A stretch of DNA of 64,000 bases, from positions 6,637,501-6,701,500 of the forward strand of contig NZ_CP165727.1 in the NCBI RefSeq assembly GCF_041200175.1, read 5' to 3'. Each line of letters opens with the position of its first letter. The stretch's first letter is position 1. The position numbers were made by a program, and so were the translations under genes. The notes beneath the pieces are model-generated. The model was not told where the DNA came from. It ran no database searches and was given only the letters and a program-made list of their open reading frames with translations. Origin of the DNA: Streptomyces sp. R33. Its GTDB lineage: Bacteria; Actinomycetota; Actinomycetes; Streptomycetales; Streptomycetaceae. Shown piece by piece: positions 59,511-64,000 of this stretch.

Positions 59511-59633
59511 GCCAGGGGAAGCGGCGGGCCGTGCGGGTGCGGGGCCGCGCCGTACGGGAGCCGTGACGTCCGCACGCTGTGCCGCTGCAAGCTGTGCCGT
59601 CAGGAACGAATGGTCTGAGGGGAGCGCCGAGCG

Positions 59634-59915
59634 ATGTCGCCAATGTCTGGGCCACGGGGTGTGCAAGCTGCCGCAGGATCGCCGGGGTGGCCGTCCACGG
59701 TCGGGCCGGTCTCCTTCAAGGCAGCCTGTTCCGACTGCCGCGCCCGCTTCGAGCTGGACGCGGGGTCCCTGCGGCTGGTGATCGGCGGGAGCCGGCGGAC
59801 CACGTTCTACTCCTTCACCTGTCCCGAGTGCGGGGCCTCCGTGAGAAAACCGGCCGGCGAGCGCATCGTGGAACTGCTGACCGGGGGCGGCGTGAGCACC
59901 CTGCGCAGCATCTGA
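59634..59915 (+). CDS. Small zinc-ribbon protein
   Basis: A 93-residue protein with two CxxC pairs, ACSDCRARF and FTCPECGASV, about 30 residues apart, forming a rubredoxin-like zinc ribbon. The first 25 residues are Gly/Pro-rich and may be a flexible tail or untranslated. GGGGAG lies 9 bases before the ATG at 59634. The C-terminal half (RIVELLTGGGVSTLRSI) is short and basic. Function unknown; located between pafC and tatA in the same direction. Confidence 0.7.
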   Translation: MSPMSGPRGVQAAAGSPGWPSTVGPVSFKAACSDCRARFELDAGSLRLVIGGSRRTTFYSFTCPECGASVRKPAGERIVELLTGGGVSTLRSI

Positions 59916-59942
59916 GGCGGCCGGTGGCCTAGGCTCGACCCC

Positions 59943-60143
59943 ATGCTGTGGCCGATGCTCGCAATCGCCCTGGGTTTCCTCGGGCTCGCCGTCCTCGCCG
60001 TCCTCGCGGTACGGGTCTTCGTCGAGGTGCGGCGGCTGTCCGGCCAGGTCGAGCTGGCCAGCCGGCGGATCGCTGACGCCTCGGGGGACCTGGAGCGCGC
60101 GGCCACGGATCTGGCGCGCGCGGGCGGCGCCGCCCGGCCGTGA
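59943..60143 (+). CDS. Small bitopic membrane protein
   Basis: A 66-residue protein with one N-terminal hydrophobic helix (LWPMLAIALGFLGLAVLAVL, residues 2-21) followed by an amphipathic basic/acidic helix RVFVEVRRLSGQVELASRR and a short tail. It resembles a single-span anchor plus soluble helix, an architecture like TatA-type or membrane-anchored coiled-coil proteins, though it lacks TatA motifs. ATG start with no strong ribosome site, so it may be leaderless. Function unknown; it directly precedes tatA. Confidence 0.65.
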   Translation: MLWPMLAIALGFLGLAVLAVLAVRVFVEVRRLSGQVELASRRIADASGDLERAATDLARAGGAARP

Positions 60144-60347
60144 CCCGCAGGTCTGCGGCCCGCACGCGTATGGAAAGTGCGCCGCGGGACCCGTACCGTC
60201 GGTCGCAGCCGTACGCAAGGCGGGATACCCCCGGGGATTGCCGGGCGTTAACCCCAGGGGGTTACGATCCTTTCCTGAGCGGCCACGGACCCCGGTCCGC
60301 GGCCGCCGACACCACAACCAGCCGTTTCGGTGAGAAGGAAGACACAC

Positions 60348-60644
60348 ATGATCGGCAATCTGAAGCCCCTCGAGATCCTTCTGATCATCGCTGTCATCGT
60401 GCTGCTGTTCGGTGCGAAGAAGCTCCCCGAGATGGCCCGCTCCCTCGGCAAGTCGGCCCGCATCCTCAAGAGCGAGGCCAAGGCCATGAAGAACGACGGC
60501 GCGGCCGACGACGTCGGCACCGCCGCGACGGTCGCCGACCAGACCCCGCAGCAGGCGACCGCCCCGCGCACCATCAAGGCCGCTCCCGGCGACGTGACCA
60601 GCTCGCGTCCCGTCAACGAGCCGAACCACACCACCCAGGGCTGA
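60348..60644 (+). CDS. tatA: Twin-arginine translocase subunit TatA
   Basis: A 98-residue TatA: a short N-terminal membrane helix (LKPLEILLIIAVIVLLFGAKKLPEMA, with FGAKKLPE as the hinge), an amphipathic helix and a Thr/Ala/Pro-rich tail. TatA oligomers form the pore for folded, twin-arginine-bearing proteins. AAGGA lies 8 bases before the ATG. tatC follows after 73 bases; the canonical tatB is not in the window. Confidence 0.95.
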   Translation: MIGNLKPLEILLIIAVIVLLFGAKKLPEMARSLGKSARILKSEAKAMKNDGAADDVGTAATVADQTPQQATAPRTIKAAPGDVTSSRPVNEPNHTTQG

Positions 60645-60717
60645 CCGTCCGGCCGCCGGGCTGCCGGCCCGCGGTCGCGATCACGCCGGTCATCTGCAAC
60701 GAGACAAGGGACGTGGG

Positions 60718-61683
60718 TTGCTCAAGTCTGCCCGCAAGCAGGAGAAGCAAAGCAAGCAGGAGAAGGACGCCGAAGGGCGGATGCCTCTTGTCGAGCACCT
60801 GCGTGAGCTGAGAAACCGCCTGCTGAAGTCGGTCCTGGCGATCCTCGTGATCACCGCCGTGGCGGCGTTCTACTACAAGAACCTCATCGACTTCATGCTG
60901 AAGCCGATGCTGGACTCCGTCGGCTGCACCGGCGGGGTCGTCTCGCAGCGCAACGGCCGGCCCTGCGCCGACATGACCGTGAACGGCCTCATCGCCCCGT
61001 TCTCGATCGCCCTCAAGGTCTCGCTCACCGCCGGTGTGGTGCTCTCGGCGCCGGTGTGGCTCTACCAGCTCTGGGCCTTCGTCGCCCCCGGCCTGCACAA
61101 GCACGAGAAGCGCTACGCGACGGCCTTCGTCGCCGTCGGCGCTCCGCTGTTCGGCGCCGGTGCGGTACTCGCGTACAAGCTGCTGCCGAAGACCGCGCAG
61201 ATCCTCCTCGAGTTCACCCCCGACAACGCGCGCAACCTGCTCCCGGTCGACGACTACCTCGACCTGGTCACGCGCATGGTCGTCGTCTTCGGCCTCGCCT
61301 TCGAGCTGCCGCTGCTGCTGATCCTGCTGAACTTCACCGGGGTCCTCACCGCGAAGCGGCTGGCGAGCTGGTGGCGGGCCATGGTGCTGGGCATCACGAT
61401 CTTCGCCGCGTTCGCCACGCCCACCGGCGACCCGCTGACCATGCTGTCGCTGGCCGCGCCGATCATCGCCCTCTACTTCATCGCCCTCGGGATCTGCCTG
61501 GTCAACGACCGCAGGCGGCGCCGGGGGAACCCCGACGCGCTGCTCGACGACGACGAGGCGGCGGAGCTAGACCTCACGCCCGCGCCGATCGGTGAGCTGG
61601 AGGCCGTCCAGGCCCCGACCGCGCTGCCCGAGCAGGCCGACGGGAGCCGCAGGCAGATCAACGGTTACGACGACGCGACCTGA
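60718..61683 (+). CDS. tatC: Twin-arginine translocase subunit TatC
   Basis: A 321-residue TatC, which binds the twin-arginine signal. The N-terminal LKSARKQEKQSKQEK is basic, then MPLVEHLRELRNRLLKSVLA leads into helix 1 (EHLRELR is the family signature) and six membrane helices follow, with WLYQLWAFVAPGLHKHEKRY in the first loop and an acidic C-terminal tail. The start is TTG: AAGGGA lies about 6-8 bases upstream and the protein reads correctly from it. tatA and tatC thus form a short operon. Confidence 0.93.
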   Translation: MLKSARKQEKQSKQEKDAEGRMPLVEHLRELRNRLLKSVLAILVITAVAAFYYKNLIDFMLKPMLDSVGCTGGVVSQRNGRPCADMTVNGLIAPFSIALKVSLTAGVVLSAPVWLYQLWAFVAPGLHKHEKRYATAFVAVGAPLFGAGAVLAYKLLPKTAQILLEFTPDNARNLLPVDDYLDLVTRMVVVFGLAFELPLLLILLNFTGVLTAKRLASWWRAMVLGITIFAAFATPTGDPLTMLSLAAPIIALYFIALGICLVNDRRRRRGNPDALLDDDEAAELDLTPAPIGELEAVQAPTALPEQADGSRRQINGYDDAT

Positions 61684-61700
61684 CAGGTACATTCCGGTGC

Positions 61701-62612
61701 GTGAGCGCTGAGATCACCCTCCTCGTCAATCCCACCGCGGGCCGCGGCCGGGGCGCGCACGCCGCGCAGCCGGCCGCTTCCGCGCTCCGGGCCGCCGGAT
61801 TCTCCGTACGGACGGTCCTCGGCGCCGATGCCGCGGACGCGCTGTCCCGGCTGCGCACCGCCGTGCGCGAGGGCACCGGGGCGGTGATCGCCGTCGGCGG
61901 CGACGGCGTAGTCTCGCTGGCCCTGCAGGCCCTGGCCGGGACGCTGGTGCCGCTCGGGGTGGTCGCCGTGGGCACCGGGAACGACTTCGCGCGGGCCATG
62001 GGACTGCCCGTGGGGGAGCCCGCGCAGGCGGGGCGGCTGGCCGCCGAGGCGCTCAAGGAGGGCCGGATCCGCGAGATCGACCTCGGACGGGTGTCCCGGG
62101 CGGGCGCCGGGGCCGACGGCGGGACCTGGTACGGGACCGTGCTGTGCTCCGGCTTCGATTCGCGGGTCAACGACCGCGGCAACCGGATGCGGCTCCCGGC
62201 GGGCCGGTTCAAGTACGACCTGGCGATCCTCGCGGAGCTGGCCGCGTTCCGGCCGTTCCCGTACCGGATCACCCTCGACGACGGTCCGGTGATCGAGACC
62301 GAGGCCACGCTGGTCGCCGTCGGCAACGGGACCTCGTACGGGGGCGGCATGCGCATCTGCGCCGACGCCGTCCCGGACGACGGGCTCTTCGACGTCGTGG
62401 TCGTCGGCGACTGCAGCCGGGCCACCCTGCTGAAGGTGTTCCCGCAGGTCTACAAGGGGACGCACCTCGGCCACCCGAAGGTGACCGTCCACCGGGCGGC
62501 GAAGATCACGCTGGAGGCCGCCGGGATCACCGCGTACGCGGACGGCGAGCCGCTCGGGCCGCTGCCGGTGAGCGCCGACTGCGTCCCGGGTGCCCTGCGG
62601 CTGCTGGCCTAG
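61701..62612 (+). CDS. Diacylglycerol/lipid kinase family protein with GGDGV instead of GGDGT
   Basis: A 303-residue lipid kinase fold. The NAD-kinase-like nucleotide site normally reads GGDGT; here it is VGGDGVVSLAL, Thr replaced by Val. Other conserved elements are in place: LLVNPTAGRGRG, VAVGTGNDFARAMGLP and the later YADGEPLGPLPV. DAG kinases recycle diacylglycerol to phosphatidate. The change may lower activity or alter the substrate, or be tolerated; I did not check how common it is. GTG start 17 bases after tatC. The helicase gene follows 80 bases later. Confidence 0.88.
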   Translation: MSAEITLLVNPTAGRGRGAHAAQPAASALRAAGFSVRTVLGADAADALSRLRTAVREGTGAVIAVGGDGVVSLALQALAGTLVPLGVVAVGTGNDFARAMGLPVGEPAQAGRLAAEALKEGRIREIDLGRVSRAGAGADGGTWYGTVLCSGFDSRVNDRGNRMRLPAGRFKYDLAILAELAAFRPFPYRITLDDGPVIETEATLVAVGNGTSYGGGMRICADAVPDDGLFDVVVVGDCSRATLLKVFPQVYKGTHLGHPKVTVHRAAKITLEAAGITAYADGEPLGPLPVSADCVPGALRLLA

Positions 62613-62692
62613 CGCCGGCCCGGCGGTGGCTGTGCGGTCCGTATAAATGATCGCGACTGTTGTCAGGGGCGACGGGTAGGCTCGAGAACAAG

Positions 62693-64000
62693 ATGACCGA
62701 AGAACTCTCACCCGCCGAGCGGTACGCCGCTGCCCGGATCCGCGCCGCCGAAGAGGCCAGTGCTCTGCACCCCTTCCGCGAGATGTACGAATTCGACCTG
62801 GACCCGTACCAGGTCGACGCCTGCAAGGCACTGGAGGCCGGCAAGGGCGTCCTCGTGGCCGCCCCGACCGGCTCGGGCAAGACGATCGTCGGCGAGTTCG
62901 CCGTACACCTGGCCCTGCAGCAGGGCCGCAAGTGCTTCTACACGACGCCCATCAAGGCCCTGTCGAACCAGAAGTACGCCGACCTCGTCAAGCGCTACGG
63001 CGCCGCCAAGGTGGGCCTGCTGACCGGTGACAACAGCGTCAACTCCGAGGCGCCCGTGGTCGTGATGACCACCGAGGTGCTCCGCAACATGCTCTACGCG
63101 GGCTCGCAGTCGCTGCTCGGCCTCGGGTACGTCGTGATGGACGAGGTGCACTACCTCTCCGACCGGTTCCGCGGAGCCGTCTGGGAGGAAGTGATCATCC
63201 ACCTCCCCGAGTCGGTGACGCTGGTGTCCCTGTCGGCCACCGTGTCCAACGCCGAGGAGTTCGGCGACTGGCTCGACACCGTGCGCGGCGACACCGAGGT
63301 GATCGTCTCCGAGGAGCGGCCCGTCCCGCTGTGGCAGCACGTCATGGCAGGCCGCCGGATCTACGACCTCTTCGAGGAGGAGTCCGACCACGGAGGCCGC
63401 GGCTCCGCGCGCCGCGAGGTCAACCCCGACCTGCTGCGCATGGCGCGCGAGGAGAACACCCGCACGTACAGCCCGAAGGACCGGCGGCGCGGCAAGATGG
63501 TCCGCGAGGCCGACCGCGAGCGCGAGCGGCGCTCCCGCGGCCGGATCTGGACCCCGAGCCGCCCCGAGGTCATCGCCCGCCTCGACGGCGACGGGCTGCT
63601 GCCCGCCATCAACTTCATCTTCAGCCGGGCCGGCTGCGAGGCCGCCGTCCAGCAGTGCCTGTTCGCCGGCCTGCGGCTCAACGACGACACGGCCCGCCTG
63701 AAGGTGCGCGAGATCGTCGAGGAGCGGACCGCGTCCATCCCCGCCGAGGACCTGCACGTCCTGGGGTACTACGAGTGGCTCGAAGGCCTGGAGCGGGGCA
63801 TCGCCGCGCACCACGCCGGCATGCTGCCCACCTTCAAGGAGGTCGTGGAGGAGCTGTTCGTCCGCGGCCTGGTCAAGGCCGTCTTCGCCACCGAGACCCT
63901 GGCGCTGGGCATCAACATGCCCGCGCGCACGGTGATCCTGGAGAAGCTGGTCAAGTGGAACGGCGAGCAGCACGCCGACATCACCCCCGGCGAGTACACG
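62693..64000 (+). CDS. DEAD/DExH RNA helicase of the Ski2/HelY type (partial, continues past the window)
   Basis: 436 residues are present, starting ATG at 62693. Walker A VLVAAPTGSGKT, motif Ia TTPIKALSNQKY, DExH box VVMDEVHYLSD, motif III LSATVSNA and motif IV region FIFSRAGCEAAVQQC are visible, followed by motif V ATETLALGINMPAR. Between the two RecA-like lobes lies a charged insert (about 225-300, RRRGKMVREADRERERRSRGR). HelY-type helicases resemble Mtr4/Ski2 and may unwind RNA for degradation or repair DNA. Family clear, role not. Confidence 0.92.
   Translation, partial: MTEELSPAERYAAARIRAAEEASALHPFREMYEFDLDPYQVDACKALEAGKGVLVAAPTGSGKTIVGEFAVHLALQQGRKCFYTTPIKALSNQKYADLVKRYGAAKVGLLTGDNSVNSEAPVVVMTTEVLRNMLYAGSQSLLGLGYVVMDEVHYLSDRFRGAVWEEVIIHLPESVTLVSLSATVSNAEEFGDWLDTVRGDTEVIVSEERPVPLWQHVMAGRRIYDLFEEESDHGGRGSARREVNPDLLRMAREENTRTYSPKDRRRGKMVREADRERERRSRGRIWTPSRPEVIARLDGDGLLPAINFIFSRAGCEAAVQQCLFAGLRLNDDTARLKVREIVEERTASIPAEDLHVLGYYEWLEGLERGIAAHHAGMLPTFKEVVEELFVRGLVKAVFATETLALGINMPARTVILEKLVKWNGEQHADITPGEYT

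Noticed and set aside
57315..60629. Long minus-strand open frame opposite pafB and pafC
   Set aside because: Antisense to two family-supported genes; Arg/Pro/Gly-rich with no motif.

Overview
This is chromosomal DNA of a Streptomyces-like actinomycete. The base composition is very GC-rich, start codons are often GTG (one is TTG), and there are genes for chaplins, mycothiol synthesis and a Pup-proteasome. From memory, gene content and order match the Streptomyces core chromosome around the S. coelicolor SCO1630-SCO1680 interval. I saw no transposase, integrase, phage module, CRISPR array or rRNA, so this is core rather than accessory DNA.

Region by region. 1-6 kb: acyl-CoA dehydrogenase fragment, phosphotransferase and metallo-hydrolase behind palindromic operator-like sites, a His-rich repeat protein, two DUF202 membrane proteins, a NUDIX hydrolase and a flavoprotein of the 3-ketosteroid dehydrogenase type. 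6-12 kb: a secreted peptide, an ASCH protein, two amino-acid permeases, YjdM and a tRNA-Leu(GAG). 12-15.5 kb: an M20 peptidase and a chaplin pair, the second carrying a collagen-like Gly-X-Pro stalk. 15.5-22 kb: a RecD-like protein whose helicase motifs look decayed, two oxidoreductases, a ferritin-like protein and CorA. 22-26 kb: a phosphatase, DUF3090 protein and kinase-like protein leading into mycothiol ligase mshC. 26-32 kb: PAC2 protein, then glycerol uptake and catabolism (glpF-glpK-glpD) with its IclR-type regulator gylR. 32-41 kb: metH, a HAD phosphatase, two tandem substrate-binding lipoproteins without permeases, and an orphan response regulator.

41-60 kb is the Pup-proteasome neighbourhood: RecB-type nuclease, site-2 protease, trmI, an Asp-type ferredoxin diverging from the proteasomal ATPase arc, then dop, pup, an endonuclease VII-like gene overlapping prcB, prcB, prcA, a LacI/MFS divergent pair, pafA, two FKBPs and the WYL regulators pafB and pafC. 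Dop deamidates the C-terminal Gln of Pup (and depupylates), PafA ligates Pup to substrates, ARC unfolds them and PrcBA degrades them; PafBC are known DNA-damage-responsive regulators. 60-64 kb holds tatA, tatC, a lipid-kinase-like gene and the start of a Ski2/HelY-type helicase.

The observations I rate highest are the conserved phosphatase/DUF3090/kinase-like/mshC cassette, the chaplin fused to a collagen-like stalk with a sortase signal, the lower-GC endonuclease VII gene embedded in the proteasome operon, and the apparently ATPase-dead RecD-like protein. All calls are by eye from translated sequence and motif memory; no alignment or database search was run.
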